Assembly (NCBI GenBank): GCA_031292575.1
Contig: JARLGX010000018.1
Coordinates: 1 to 60,589 of the forward strand
Origin: Paludibacter sp.
GTDB taxonomy: Bacteria; Bacteroidota; Bacteroidia; Bacteroidales; Paludibacteraceae
Direction: 5' to 3'
Length of the DNA stretch: 60,589 nt
A program made the translations under genes and the position numbers. This document shows positions 26,764-36,021 of the stretch, piece after piece. Each line of letters opens with the position of its first letter. Position 1 is the first letter of the stretch. The notes beneath the pieces are model-generated. The model had not been told where the DNA came from. It ran no database searches and saw only the letters and a program-made list of their open reading frames with translations.

Positions 26764-27369
26764 TTGTTACTTAAACTTTACGAAGACAATCCGAATCCGG
26801 TTCAAATCCGACATATTGCGGAAGTATTGCGGCATGGAGGAATCATCATTTTCCCTACTGACACGGTATACGCTTTTGGATGTAATATTTTTAATGCTGC
26901 AGGAGTGGAGTTTATAGCTAAGCTGAAAGAGCACGATATGCGCAAAGCAAACTTATCGTTTGTTTGCCATGAAATGAGCCAAATTAGCGAGTATGCCAAA
27001 ATGGACGATGTAGATTTTAAATTGATGAAGAAAAATCTGCCCGGTCCTTTTACTTTTATTCTCAACGGTAGTAGCAAACTTCCCAAACTTTTCAAAAACA
27101 AAAAAACTGTCGGCATTCGTATGCCAAAAAACTCCATTGCTCTTGCTATTGTGCACGAACTGGGCAACCCAATGATGGCCAGTTCTATTTTTACTGACGA
27201 AAAAACCACCGAATACATTACCGATCCCGAACTGATTGAAGAAAAATATGGTAATCAGGTGGATTTGGTTATCGACGGAGGAATGGGGCGGCTTATTCAC
27301 TCCACGATTGTAGATTGCACAGGCGACGAACCCGAAATTGTGCGTGTTGGAGCCGGAGATTTAGTGTAG
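26764..27369 (+). CDS. YciO/Sua5/YrdC-family protein
   Basis: This is a YrdC-fold protein, of the YciO or TsaC/Sua5 type. True TsaC/Sua5 makes threonylcarbamoyl-adenylate for t6A tRNA modification. Recognisable blocks are LRHGGIIIFPTDTVYAFGC, the KRxxxRP-replacing stretch EHDMRKANLSF, PGPFTFILNG and VGIRMPKN. The start is taken as TTG at 26764, giving LLKLYEDNPNP as the N-terminus, which matches homologues that begin MLLKIYxENPNP. No ATG exists upstream in frame, and the GTG at 26722 overlaps the promoter. Length is then 201 aa. The missing canonical KRP motif favours the YciO subgroup, whose function is less certain. Confidence 0.85.
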   Translation: MLLKLYEDNPNPVQIRHIAEVLRHGGIIIFPTDTVYAFGCNIFNAAGVEFIAKLKEHDMRKANLSFVCHEMSQISEYAKMDDVDFKLMKKNLPGPFTFILNGSSKLPKLFKNKKTVGIRMPKNSIALAIVHELGNPMMASSIFTDEKTTEYITDPELIEEKYGNQVDLVIDGGMGRLIHSTIVDCTGDEPEIVRVGAGDLV

Positions 27370-27402
27370 AGATTTCACTTGGTAAACTTTTCGTCCCAAT
27401 TT

Positions 27403-28461
27403 CTAACTTCCTTTTTCCACGTACACCGTCTGTGTAGGGAATGCAAATTGTAGTCCGGCAGCATTGAAAGCACTTAGAATTTCGGTGTTTACCTGCGAGG
27501 GTGTTTCCATAACGTCGGCATTTTTTCGAATAAAATACACGAAAGTAATGATCAGTGAGAAATCGGTAAAGTCGGTAAAAGCTACTACCAAATCTTTTTC
27601 AAAAACATTGTTTACACGGTTTGGCATATCGCGAAGAATGCTCATTGCTTCGTTCATTTTGGCAGGTGTGGTATTATAGGTTAGGCCTAGTTTCATTAGC
27701 ACACGACGCATAGGTTCTTCAGAAATATTTTCCACCGAAGCCTCCACCAGTTTAAAATTAGGAATGGTAACTACTCGCTTTTCCAGTGTACGAATGCGGG
27801 TGCTACGGATGCCAATATTTTCTACAAAGCCATCAAAACCATCCACTTTAATGCGGTCGCCAATGCGGAACGGGCGGTCAGTGAAAATGGTGAATCCACC
27901 GTAAATGTTTTTAATCGTATCTTGTGCTGCCAGCGCAAAGGCCAAACCGCCAATACTAAGTCCGGCAATAAGTGTTCCCACGTTGATTCCCACGTTGTTC
28001 AGTGCCATCACTATGCCCAGTGACCAGATAATTGCCAAAACAGCTCGGCGTAGAATCGACATCAAGTGATTGTCGAGGTATTTTAGCGTATTCTTGTCGG
28101 CTGCTTTAGGAGCTAAATATTCTTCTAATAAAGCATTTACCAAACGGGCTACAAACCACGTTATATTAACAACAGTAAGAACTTTATATGCTTTAAGAAT
28201 TCCATTCTCAACTTGAGCGCCTAACTCCAGACGGCGTGCTGCAAACCAAATTGCAGCTAAAGCAATCCCCAATAAAACAGGCGACTGAAGCATTTTAAAT
28301 AAAATATCATCAAGCTTGCTTTTGGTTTTACTCGTAATTTTTTGAACAACATGCTTGTTCAACAAGATAATTATTTTGTTGAGTATTAAGGCTCCAATAA
28401 TTATGACTAAAGATATTATCCAGTCATGCAGCGTATTTCCGTAAAATCTTTGTTCGAGCAT
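27403..28461 (-). CDS. MscS-type mechanosensitive ion channel
   Basis: This inner-membrane channel would release solutes during hypo-osmotic shock. Hydrophobic helices at about 12-33, 58-75, 88-110 and 128-150 precede the pore helix VGTLIAGLSIGGLAFALAAQ, with its glycine/alanine packing, and DTIKNIYGGF. The MscS beta-domain follows: DRPFRIGDRIKVDGFDGFVE, IGIRSTRIRTLEKRVVTIPN. The C-terminal alpha/beta domain ends at FPTQTVYVEKGS. Length 352 aa is typical. It lies 48 bases downstream of nadE on the same strand and is probably the last gene of that cluster. It converges with the YciO gene at a distance of only 33 bases without an obvious terminator. Confidence 0.93.
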   Translation of the reverse strand: MLEQRFYGNTLHDWIISLVIIIGALILNKIIILLNKHVVQKITSKTKSKLDDILFKMLQSPVLLGIALAAIWFAARRLELGAQVENGILKAYKVLTVVNITWFVARLVNALLEEYLAPKAADKNTLKYLDNHLMSILRRAVLAIIWSLGIVMALNNVGINVGTLIAGLSIGGLAFALAAQDTIKNIYGGFTIFTDRPFRIGDRIKVDGFDGFVENIGIRSTRIRTLEKRVVTIPNFKLVEASVENISEEPMRRVLMKLGLTYNTTPAKMNEAMSILRDMPNRVNNVFEKDLVVAFTDFTDFSLIITFVYFIRKNADVMETPSQVNTEILSAFNAAGLQFAFPTQTVYVEKGS

Positions 28462-28509
28462 AAGTTAATGTGATACTAATTAAGTTTAATAATTTAAACT
28501 ATTCACTGT

Positions 28510-30411
28510 TTATTGTTCGTTGATAAAAAATGCAATTGCATCGCTCGGCATACGCCAATCGCCGCGGGGTGACAAGTTGATAGAGCCAACTTTTGGTCCG
28601 TCGGGGATGCAAGATCGTTTGAATTGTTGCGCAAAGAAACGACTCAAGAATATTTTCAACCATTTCTCAATTACCTCCTCAGCATAAGTCCCAGCAAATG
28701 CATTTTTAGCCAAAAAAAGTATCTTAGACGGACTGAACCCAAAACGAATCATATAGTACAGGAAGAAATCGTGCAATTCGTAAGGTCCTACTATATCCTC
28801 AGTTTTTTGAGCAATTTCGCCATATTCGTTGGCAGGGAGCAACTCAGGGCTTACAGGTGTATCGAGTACATCTTGAAGAATCTCTTTGGAAACAGGGTCC
28901 AATTGATGTGCAGCCCAATCAACCAAATATCGAACTAGAGTTTTAGGAACGCCAGAGTTTACGGCATACATCGACATGTGGTCTCCGTTGTAAGTAGCCC
29001 AACCAAGTGCAGATTCCGATAGATCGCCGGTACCTATGACTAAACCATTCCGTTGGTTGGCAATGTCCATCAGTATTTGAGTACGTTCACGCGCTTGAGT
29101 ATTTTCGTATGTCACATTGTGAACTTTCGGATTGTGATTTATATCTTTGAAATGTTGCAGACAAGCGTCTTTAATAGAAATTTCGAGCATGGTAATACCC
29201 AATGATTTCATCAGGTTAACAGCATTGGAATACGTCCGGTCGGTAGTTCCAAAGCCGGGCATAGTGATGCCGATAATCCGTTTGCGGTCGAAGTCAAGCT
29301 TATCAGCTGTTTTTACACAAACGAGCAAAGCCAGGGTTGAATCCAATCCGCCCGAAATGCCAACAACAACCGTTTCGGAGTTGGTGTGTTTCCACCGCTT
29401 TGCCAATCCCCCCACTTGAATGGAGAAAATTTCTTCGCAACTTGCGTCGCGATTGTTAATTGGCGGAACGAAAGGATGTTTATGAAATGTCCGTTTCAAT
29501 TGAAACTTGGTGAAATGCGCATCTTCTAAAAGTACAGTACGATAAATATGCGTCGATTTGTCGTTGGTGTAATTTGTATTTCGTAACCGATCAGCTTGCA
29601 GGCGTTCAATGTCAATCTCACTTACAATCAGTTGCGGTTCGAATGAGAACCGTTCGGAGGCAGCAAGCATTTTGCCGTTTTCGGCTATCAGTCCGTTTCC
29701 CGAGTAAACCACATCGGTAGTTGATTCGCCTGCACCTGCCGATGCATAAACATATCCGGCAATACAACGGGCTGATTGTTGTTCAATAAGCTGACGGAGG
29801 TATTGATGTTTGCCAATTAATTCATTGGTAGCCGAAAGGTTGAAAATAATATCGGCACCGTGCAATGTATGTTGTGAACTGGGTGGAATGGGTACCCACA
29901 AGTCTTCGCATATTTCAATTCCAAATGAAAACTTTCCATCACTGAAAAGTAACTCTGTTCCAAATGGAACTTCTTCGCCTGAAAGTAAGATATTCTGAAT
30001 ATCAGTAGATGTAGAAGGTGCAAACCATCGTTTTTCGTAGAATTCGTTGTTATTTGGTAAATGTGTTTTTGGAACAACACCTAAAATATGACCGCCCTGA
30101 AGCACTACCGCACAATTGAAAAGTTGATTCCCTGCACGCACCGGCATCCCCACGATTATGGCAGCAGTCGTCGAGAATGTAAGCATTTGCAATTCGTTCA
30201 ATGCTTTTTCGGCATTTTCCAGAAGATGATGCTGAAAAAATAAATCGGCGCAAGTGTAAGCTGTAATAGACAATTCAGGGAAGCAGATGACCTGCACTTT
30301 TTCAGTTTCACCCTGACGAACCAAATCCGCCATTTTGGAAACATTAAAAGCGCAATCGGCTACCCGAAGTTCGGGAATGGCAGCAGCTACACGTACAAAT
30401 CCATTATTCAT
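28510..30411 (-). CDS. nadE: Glutamine-dependent NAD+ synthetase
   Basis: This cytosolic enzyme makes NAD+ from nicotinate adenine dinucleotide, ATP and glutamine. The N-terminal nitrilase-type glutaminase carries the catalytic triad Glu46 (CFPELS), Lys115 (VPKTHLPN) and Cys168 (IEICEDLW). The C-terminal synthetase has the PP-loop SGGLDS at 353-358, GTGDLSE, and a typical C-terminal end. Length 633 aa matches the two-domain form, so ammonia is supplied internally. It sits in a leftward cluster with the flavodiiron, DUF2721 and MscS genes, spaced 48-95 bases. Confidence 0.97.
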   Translation of the reverse strand: MNNGFVRVAAAIPELRVADCAFNVSKMADLVRQGETEKVQVICFPELSITAYTCADLFFQHHLLENAEKALNELQMLTFSTTAAIIVGMPVRAGNQLFNCAVVLQGGHILGVVPKTHLPNNNEFYEKRWFAPSTSTDIQNILLSGEEVPFGTELLFSDGKFSFGIEICEDLWVPIPPSSQHTLHGADIIFNLSATNELIGKHQYLRQLIEQQSARCIAGYVYASAGAGESTTDVVYSGNGLIAENGKMLAASERFSFEPQLIVSEIDIERLQADRLRNTNYTNDKSTHIYRTVLLEDAHFTKFQLKRTFHKHPFVPPINNRDASCEEIFSIQVGGLAKRWKHTNSETVVVGISGGLDSTLALLVCVKTADKLDFDRKRIIGITMPGFGTTDRTYSNAVNLMKSLGITMLEISIKDACLQHFKDINHNPKVHNVTYENTQARERTQILMDIANQRNGLVIGTGDLSESALGWATYNGDHMSMYAVNSGVPKTLVRYLVDWAAHQLDPVSKEILQDVLDTPVSPELLPANEYGEIAQKTEDIVGPYELHDFFLYYMIRFGFSPSKILFLAKNAFAGTYAEEVIEKWLKIFLSRFFAQQFKRSCIPDGPKVGSINLSPRGDWRMPSDAIAFFINEQ

Positions 30412-30480
30412 GCTTTAGTTGATAAGTTTTAATTGAACGATTGAGTTAAATGTAAAGATTCTATTCGGATTAGTAATCAA

Positions 30481-30885
30481 TTACTGTTTCTGAATGTTCT
30501 CCATATCGCCCAGGTAAATTTCAAGTGATTTAGCCGATATGCGAATTTCTAAAACTGAAAGAGTCAGCGAAACTATCAGCAAGAGTAGAGCCAATGCAAA
30601 AACATAAGCGGAAATAATTTGCAGTCCGACGTAAATCAAAAACATAGTGGCCACGCAAAGCAGCAAACTGCCAACGCCCAGCATTTGCATATTTTTGGTA
30701 AGGTAAAGCCGTTTGCGCAGGTTCTTGATTTGAGCATACGTGAGAGCCGAATGGTCTTCCATGTATTTATCTTTCAGTATACGTACCAATTGTGCATACG
30801 ATAAAAACCTGTTTGTATAAGCCAATAACAATAATGATATAGCCGAAAATAAAAAAGTAGGCGTAATAAGTGTCAGTTCATGCAT
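30481..30885 (-). CDS. DUF2721 membrane protein
   Basis: This 134-aa protein has an N-terminal hydrophobic stretch (PTFLFSAISLLLLAYTNRFL) and two adjacent helices at about 66-115. Between them lies a charged cytosolic loop (LKDKYMEDHSALTYAQIKNL, RKRLYLTKN). This layout is typical of DUF2721 inner-membrane proteins, whose function is unknown. It is in the leftward cluster between the flavodiiron gene and nadE. Confidence 0.82.
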   Translation of the reverse strand: MHELTLITPTFLFSAISLLLLAYTNRFLSYAQLVRILKDKYMEDHSALTYAQIKNLRKRLYLTKNMQMLGVGSLLLCVATMFLIYVGLQIISAYVFALALLLLIVSLTLSVLEIRISAKSLEIYLGDMENIQKQ

Positions 30886-30980
30886 CTTCGTACGAATTAT
30901 TTAAATTGTAAACGAATTGTACTAATAATTGTTCTTACCTAATCAACTTAATCAACTTAATCAACCTGTTGTCTAACTGC

Positions 30981-32198
30981 CTACACGCAATGTTCAGGTT
31001 CATCAACAAGATTTTTCATCAGAACAGCAACTTGTCGTCCAAGTTCCAGGCAAGCTTTGTAGTTGTCTTCTTTCAAACCTTGTTTTTCGTCAACAGTTAT
31101 TTCCGCCGATTGCCATTTCATGGTTTCCACAAAAGTAGTCAGGCGTTTTATTGCCGCGCTCGCCCAGGTATAGGATCCAAAGCAACCAAATACGCGGTTT
31201 TTAACCTGTCGAATCTCAATTTTACGTAATAATGATTCAACTTCAGGGTATAATTCATTGCTGTAAGTAGGGCTTCCAACAATTATACCTTTGTATTTGA
31301 AAATATCGCGTATAATTATGGATGGATCGGATTTTGAGACATTGTGAATGATAATATTTTTCACTCCAGACTGCGACAATCCTTGAGCCACTGTTTCAGC
31401 CATCAATTCAGTATTTCCATACATCGAACCATAAATAATAACAACTCCATCTTCTCCGTGATAACGACTGAACTGGTCGTACATATCTACCACTTCAGTA
31501 ATATATTTTTTCCATACAGGGCCGTGTGTACTGCAAATAATTTCAAAGTCAATAGGAGTTAGTTTTTTTAATGCTTTTTGGATTGGGGCGCCATATTTTC
31601 CAACAATATTGGCATAATAGCGAGCCATTTCGTCCCAGTATTTATCCACATTCATGTCCTGATCAACGACTGCACCATCTAATGTGCCAAAACAACCGAA
31701 TGCATCGCCGGTAAAAAGCACTTTAGTAGCTTGGTCGAAAGTCATCATGGTTTCGGGCCAGTGAACCATGGGTGTTAAATGAAATTCCAACTTGTGTGTT
31801 CCCAACGACAAAATTTGGCCATCTTTTATTTCCAATGTATTATCAGTCACTCCGTAATATCCATCCACCATGCTCAGTGTTTTAATATTTCCAACAATGA
31901 TCATTTCAGGGTAATATTTCCGAATTATGCGAATTGAACCGGAATGATCGGGTTCCATATGGTTGATAATTAAATAATCAAGAGTTCTTCCTTGCAGTTG
32001 AGATTGTATTTTTTCAATAAAAATATCACCGAAAGAAATGTCAACTGTATCTACCAAAGCAGTTTTTTCGTCCATTATTAAATACGAATTATATGAAACT
32101 CCATTTGGCAATGAAATCATATTCTCGAATTTATGTTTTTGGCGATCATTTACGCCAACATAATAAATATCTTTTGCAATTTTTTGATTTTGAAACAT
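30981..32198 (-). CDS. FprA-type flavodiiron protein (A-type flavoprotein)
   Basis: This cytosolic O2/NO reductase protects anaerobes. A beta-lactamase-like domain carries the di-iron ligands in HMEPDHSG (H-x-E-x-D-H), HWPETMMTFD and the later STHGPVW. It is followed by a flavodoxin domain binding FMN (IYGSMYGNTELMAETVAQGL, then GSPTYSNELYP and FGSYTWASAAIKRL). The start at 32198 (MFQNQKIAKDIYYVGVND) is preferred over one 45 bases upstream, because family members begin here. Length is then 405 aa. No rubredoxin or flavin-reductase fusion is present, so electrons must come from a separate protein. It fits an anaerobic or microaerophilic life style. Confidence 0.93.
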   Translation of the reverse strand: MFQNQKIAKDIYYVGVNDRQKHKFENMISLPNGVSYNSYLIMDEKTALVDTVDISFGDIFIEKIQSQLQGRTLDYLIINHMEPDHSGSIRIIRKYYPEMIIVGNIKTLSMVDGYYGVTDNTLEIKDGQILSLGTHKLEFHLTPMVHWPETMMTFDQATKVLFTGDAFGCFGTLDGAVVDQDMNVDKYWDEMARYYANIVGKYGAPIQKALKKLTPIDFEIICSTHGPVWKKYITEVVDMYDQFSRYHGEDGVVIIYGSMYGNTELMAETVAQGLSQSGVKNIIIHNVSKSDPSIIIRDIFKYKGIIVGSPTYSNELYPEVESLLRKIEIRQVKNRVFGCFGSYTWASAAIKRLTTFVETMKWQSAEITVDEKQGLKEDNYKACLELGRQVAVLMKNLVDEPEHCV

Positions 32199-32265
32199 GT
32201 AACTAAATTTTCTATGATTAATCATTATACCTAAACCGCCCATACCTAAGCGTTAGATTTGAGTA

Positions 32266-32273
32266 CAAAGATA
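32266..32273 (-). promoter_or_regulatory. -7 box upstream of the flavodiiron gene
   Basis: On the minus strand TATCTTTG fits TAnnTTTG. A TTTG (32289-32286) lies only 12 bases further upstream rather than 19-20, so the -33 element is uncertain. Confidence 0.5.
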
Positions 32274-32382
32274 AAACAATTTTAGCAAAGGTTGAAGCTG
32301 TAAATCGTTGAAATGTTGAATTGTTGCAAGTTGTGTGCTATTGTTGTTAAATATGAACGGAAATCCTTTGAAAGTTTTTCTG

Positions 32383-32390
32383 TACTTTTG
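32383..32390 (+). promoter_or_regulatory. -7 box upstream of topB
   Basis: TACTTTTG fits TAnnTTTG exactly. The nearest TTTG (32367-32370) is 12 bases away, not 19-20. The topB ATG lies at 32466. The leader includes an imperfect direct repeat, CTGATAACTGTTCATTGATA at about 32436-32455. Confidence 0.5.
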
Positions 32391-32465
32391 CAAGAAGATT
32401 GATATAAATAAATAAAAATAGCAAATACTTGCTCACTGATAACTGTTCATTGATAACTGAAAAAG

Positions 32466-34406
32466 ATGATTGTTTGCATTGCCGAAAAGCCCAGTGTGGC
32501 ACGTGATATTGCCGAAGTACTCGGAGCCAAAACCAGAAGAGAAGGATATATTGAAGGAAACGGTTACCAGGTAACCTGGACTTTTGGCCATCTCTGCGGA
32601 TTGTTGGAACCACATGAGTATACTCCTGACTGGAAGGCTTGGGCATTGAGTCATTTGCCTATGATTCCGCAACGGTTTGGTATAAAAGTGATGAACGAAA
32701 GCGGAATACAGAAGCAATTCAAAATTATTGAAACTTTGATGGCAAGTGCCGATGAAGTTGTCAATTGCGGTGATGCAGGCCAGGAGGGAGAATTGATTCA
32801 ACGGTGGGTGATGCAAAAGGCGTTGTGCAAATGTCCTGTAAAACGTTTGTGGATTTCGTCGCTGACCGAAGAAGCAATTCGTGAAGGATTTTCGAAACTC
32901 AAGGACCAGAAAGAATTCCAATCGCTCTATGAAGCCGGACTTTCGCGTGCCATTGGCGACTGGTTGCTGGGCATGAATGCTACGAGGCTTTATACGCTTA
33001 AATATGGCAAAAACCGTCAGGTGCTTTCAATTGGACGTGTTCAAACTCCAACGTTAGCATTGATTGTAAACCGCCAGTTGGAAATTGAGAATTTCAGACC
33101 TGAAGCGTATTGGGAATTAAAAACCGTATATCGTGATACTATCTTTTCAGCTACGAAAGGTCGTTTTTCAAGTGTGGAAGAAGGTACAAATTTTCTGGAT
33201 ACTGTTCGTACTGCCGATTTTCTTGTAACTGATATTTCTACAAAAAAAGGAACTGAATCAGCACCGCGACTATTTGACCTCACATCGCTTCAGGTGGAAT
33301 GCAATAAAAAATTTGGTTACTCGGCCGACGAAACCCTTAAGATCATACAAAGTCTGTACGAAAAGAAAATTACCACTTATCCCCGTGTCGATACCACTTA
33401 TCTGACAGATGATTTATATCCGAAAATTCCGGAAATCCTAAAAGGAATAAAAGATTATGAATTACTTACCAAGCCCTTATTGGAAAATAAACTGCCGAAA
33501 ACGAAGAAGGTTTTTGATAATGCCAAAGTAACCGATCATCACGCCATAATTCCAACCGGCGTGCATCCAACCGCGTTGAGTGATACCGAAAAGCACGTAC
33601 TCGATTTAGTTGCCCGGCGTTTTATTGCTAACTTTTATCCTGAATGTAAAATTTCAACGACAACCGTGTTGGGCGAAGTGGAAAAGGTGGAATTTAAAGT
33701 GAATGGGAAACAAATTCTCGATCCCGGATGGCGGATTGTTTTTGCTAAGGCAAAAACAGAAGTAGAAGATGCCGAGGATGAGGAAGATGAAAAAACTTTG
33801 CCTTTGTTTGAAAAAGGGGAAAGCGGACCGCATGAACCGACATTAGCTGAAAAATGGACATCGCCACCCAAACCATATACTGAAGCAACTCTTTTGCGAG
33901 CCATGGAAACAGCAGGTAAACTGGTGGATAATGATGAACTGCGCGATGCTCTAAAAGAAAATGGTATTGGTCGTCCATCTACCCGTGCTGCTATTATCGA
34001 AACGCTTTTCAAACGAGATTATGTACGAAAGGAAAAGAAAAATTTGATTGCCACCAATACCGGTGTGGAGTTGATCCAGATTATTCAGGAAGATTTATTG
34101 AAATCGGCTGAACTTACAGGGCTTTGGGAGAAAAAACTCCGTCAGGTAGAGCGTGGAGAATATCAGGCAAAAGATTTTTTGGATGAACTAAAAGCCATGG
34201 TTACGGAAATTGTATTTAATGTAAAAAGTGACAATCGCAGGCCGGGTGAAGCTAATTTAATGACATTACCACTTCAAATACAGCCGTCACCGGAAGGTAC
34301 AGTTTGCCCACTTTGTGGAAAAGGCACTTTGCTGAAAGGAAAAACTGCTTACGGTTGTAGCGAATGGAAAGCCGGATGTACTTACAGAAAACCGTTTGAG
34401 GGATAG
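32466..34406 (+). CDS. topB: DNA topoisomerase III (type IA)
   Basis: This enzyme decatenates and relaxes DNA by single-strand passage. The Toprim domain shows Glu7 in IAEKPSVARDIAEVLGA and the acidic triplet in CGDAGQEGEL (Asp103, Glu107, Glu109). The catalytic Tyr305 is in ITTYPRVDTTYL. IGRPSTRAAIIETLFKRDYV is the conserved C-terminal half of the core. A cysteine-rich zinc module (CPLCGKGT...GCSEWKAGC) ends the protein. Length 646 aa matches TopB rather than TopA. Gene neighbours are core genes, so this appears to be a chromosomal copy, not one on a conjugative element. The last codons are part of the terminator stem. Confidence 0.95.
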   Translation: MIVCIAEKPSVARDIAEVLGAKTRREGYIEGNGYQVTWTFGHLCGLLEPHEYTPDWKAWALSHLPMIPQRFGIKVMNESGIQKQFKIIETLMASADEVVNCGDAGQEGELIQRWVMQKALCKCPVKRLWISSLTEEAIREGFSKLKDQKEFQSLYEAGLSRAIGDWLLGMNATRLYTLKYGKNRQVLSIGRVQTPTLALIVNRQLEIENFRPEAYWELKTVYRDTIFSATKGRFSSVEEGTNFLDTVRTADFLVTDISTKKGTESAPRLFDLTSLQVECNKKFGYSADETLKIIQSLYEKKITTYPRVDTTYLTDDLYPKIPEILKGIKDYELLTKPLLENKLPKTKKVFDNAKVTDHHAIIPTGVHPTALSDTEKHVLDLVARRFIANFYPECKISTTTVLGEVEKVEFKVNGKQILDPGWRIVFAKAKTEVEDAEDEEDEKTLPLFEKGESGPHEPTLAEKWTSPPKPYTEATLLRAMETAGKLVDNDELRDALKENGIGRPSTRAAIIETLFKRDYVRKEKKNLIATNTGVELIQIIQEDLLKSAELTGLWEKKLRQVERGEYQAKDFLDELKAMVTEIVFNVKSDNRRPGEANLMTLPLQIQPSPEGTVCPLCGKGTLLKGKTAYGCSEWKAGCTYRKPFEG

Positions 34407-34424
34407 AGCTCAAACGGTTTTTTT
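34389..34424 (+). terminator. Terminator overlapping the end of topB
   Basis: AAACCGTTTGAG (34389-34400) pairs perfectly with CTCAAACGGTTT (34409-34420), followed by TTTT. The left arm is the last four codons of topB (KPFE) and the loop holds the TAG stop, so a translating ribosome would mask the stem. Confidence 0.85.
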
Positions 34425-34450
34425 GATGAATATGCTTGCTTATGTAATGT

Positions 34451-35770
34451 TTATTTTACTGCTTTACCATCAATAGTAATCTCTGAATTTGTAATTGAAA
34501 GTGCGTTTGTTCCAAACTTAGTCCTGATTCGGCAATTTTGCAGCCGAACATTTTTAGTGAAAAATATTCCAAAAGGATTCTCAGCCGTAATTTCTACATT
34601 TTTTAACAGCACATTATCAACAGGAGCTTCGGGCAGCCCCCATATCAATCCTGCGCGTTTTCCGGGTTGTACCGTGGCTTTGATATTGCTGAAAGTGATA
34701 TTTTGAAATATTGGAGTTTTTTCTGCAATTGGTGCTGACGGATAGGTGGTGGCTATTTCAGGCGTAAGCTTTTGCAGATTCCTATAATCACGATCTTTTG
34801 CATTGTAAGTGCCATAAATCAGAATTGGAATTCCTACGTTTGTCATTTTCAAATTACGGTATGTCAAATTCTGAACCAATCCTCCACGGTCACGATCTGA
34901 TTTAAGACGGATTCCACATTCAGTGTTGGTAAAAGTACAATTTTCAACGGTAATATTGGATACGCCCCCTTTGGTCGGACTACCAATAGATACGCCATGT
35001 CCATAGCCGTATTTGCAGTTGGTAATAAGTACATCTGAAGTTCCGCCGCCGCAGGTATAATCATCATCGCCAGTACTAATATCACAGTTTTTGATTAGTA
35101 TTTTTTTCCCGGTAACATCACATGCATCTGTATTGTGGCTGGGATTTACAGGGTCGTCCGATGCAGGAGCACGAACAATTATACCGCTAACTGTAACATT
35201 TGAAGTTTTACCACTGATGGCAATATGAAACATGGGAGAATTAGTTAATGTTACATGTTCGATAAGAATCCTATCGCAATCACGAAATACAATCATTCTG
35301 GGGCGTCTGGCATCTTTAGTTTTGGCATAAGGCCACCAAGGGCTACCCTGTCCGTCAATGGTTCCTTTACCGGTGATGGCAATATCGTGAAGTCCAGTTC
35401 CGCTGATAAAACTGATACCTTCTTTTAATCCACCGGGATATCTGTTAAAGGGCAAAAAACGAACTGTAGCTGCAGAGTCAATTTGCAGATTAAGATTGCT
35501 GCTAAACTTTAGCGGACCGGATAAATACACTCCTGCCGGAATCACCACACGCCCTCCACCTGCTTTGATTGCTGCATCGATAGCATTCTGGATGGATAGT
35601 GTGTTATCAGTTGTATTATTGCTGATGGCACCGTAATCATTAATATTAAATACTTTGTTCGGAATGGTGGGCAGGCTGGGTGGAGTGTAGTCCTGCGATT
35701 GGGCTTTTATTGAATGAAAATTTGTAAGAATTAGTGTTAAGCCTATTAAGAAATAATGTCGTGTTCTCAT
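34451..35770 (-). CDS. GH28 polygalacturonase-like glycoside hydrolase
   Basis: This secreted enzyme is predicted to hydrolyse pectin-type galacturonan or rhamnogalacturonan. A signal peptide (HYFLIGLTLILTNFHSIKAQ) is followed by a pectate-lyase-like opening, NINDYGAISNNTTDNTLSIQ, and a right-handed beta-helix. GH28 catalytic blocks are intact: NTDACDV near 213, STGDDDYTC near 233, HGVSIGS near 260 and IRLKSDRDRG near 288. Length 439 aa is usual. No SusCD pair, carbohydrate esterase or sugar regulator is adjacent, so it is not part of an obvious polysaccharide utilisation locus. The -7-like TAATTTTG at 35831-35824 (minus) may be its promoter. Confidence 0.92.
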   Translation of the reverse strand: MRTRHYFLIGLTLILTNFHSIKAQSQDYTPPSLPTIPNKVFNINDYGAISNNTTDNTLSIQNAIDAAIKAGGGRVVIPAGVYLSGPLKFSSNLNLQIDSAATVRFLPFNRYPGGLKEGISFISGTGLHDIAITGKGTIDGQGSPWWPYAKTKDARRPRMIVFRDCDRILIEHVTLTNSPMFHIAISGKTSNVTVSGIIVRAPASDDPVNPSHNTDACDVTGKKILIKNCDISTGDDDYTCGGGTSDVLITNCKYGYGHGVSIGSPTKGGVSNITVENCTFTNTECGIRLKSDRDRGGLVQNLTYRNLKMTNVGIPILIYGTYNAKDRDYRNLQKLTPEIATTYPSAPIAEKTPIFQNITFSNIKATVQPGKRAGLIWGLPEAPVDNVLLKNVEITAENPFGIFFTKNVRLQNCRIRTKFGTNALSITNSEITIDGKAVK

Positions 35771-35988
35771 TTTTACAGGTGTGCTAAATTGTTTTACATT
35801 AATTTGTCCTATTTAATTGAATACAAAATTAGTGCTTGTTAGCTCTGGTAATGTGTAAAATTTGGTTTATATGGTGTAACTTTTGGTAGATTCTGTTTGA
35901 AAACTGATTATTGGCTATGTTAAGTCTTGCATAAATTACTTCGCTCTAAAAATCAGGGTCGGAGGATGTTTTGTCAATTGATTTTTTG

Positions 35989-35996
35989 TACCTTTG
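35989..35996 (+). promoter_or_regulatory. -7 box upstream of the M16 peptidase gene
   Basis: TACCTTTG fits TAnnTTTG exactly, with a TTTG at 35970-35973 (gap 15, shorter than usual). It places the transcript start near 36003, so the in-frame TTG at 35971 cannot be the translation start. Confidence 0.6.
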
Positions 35997-36021
35997 CATT
36001 TCTTTTTTCAAAAGCAAACGA

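Noticed and set aside
32466-34406. topB as a marker of a conjugative element
   Set aside because: Neighbours are core metabolic genes; no tra genes, integrase or attachment repeats are present.
35971-36021. Longer N-terminus of the M16 peptidase from a TTG at 35971
   Set aside because: The added codons cover the -7 box TACCTTTG, and homologous proteins begin near MTYQTYTLPNG.
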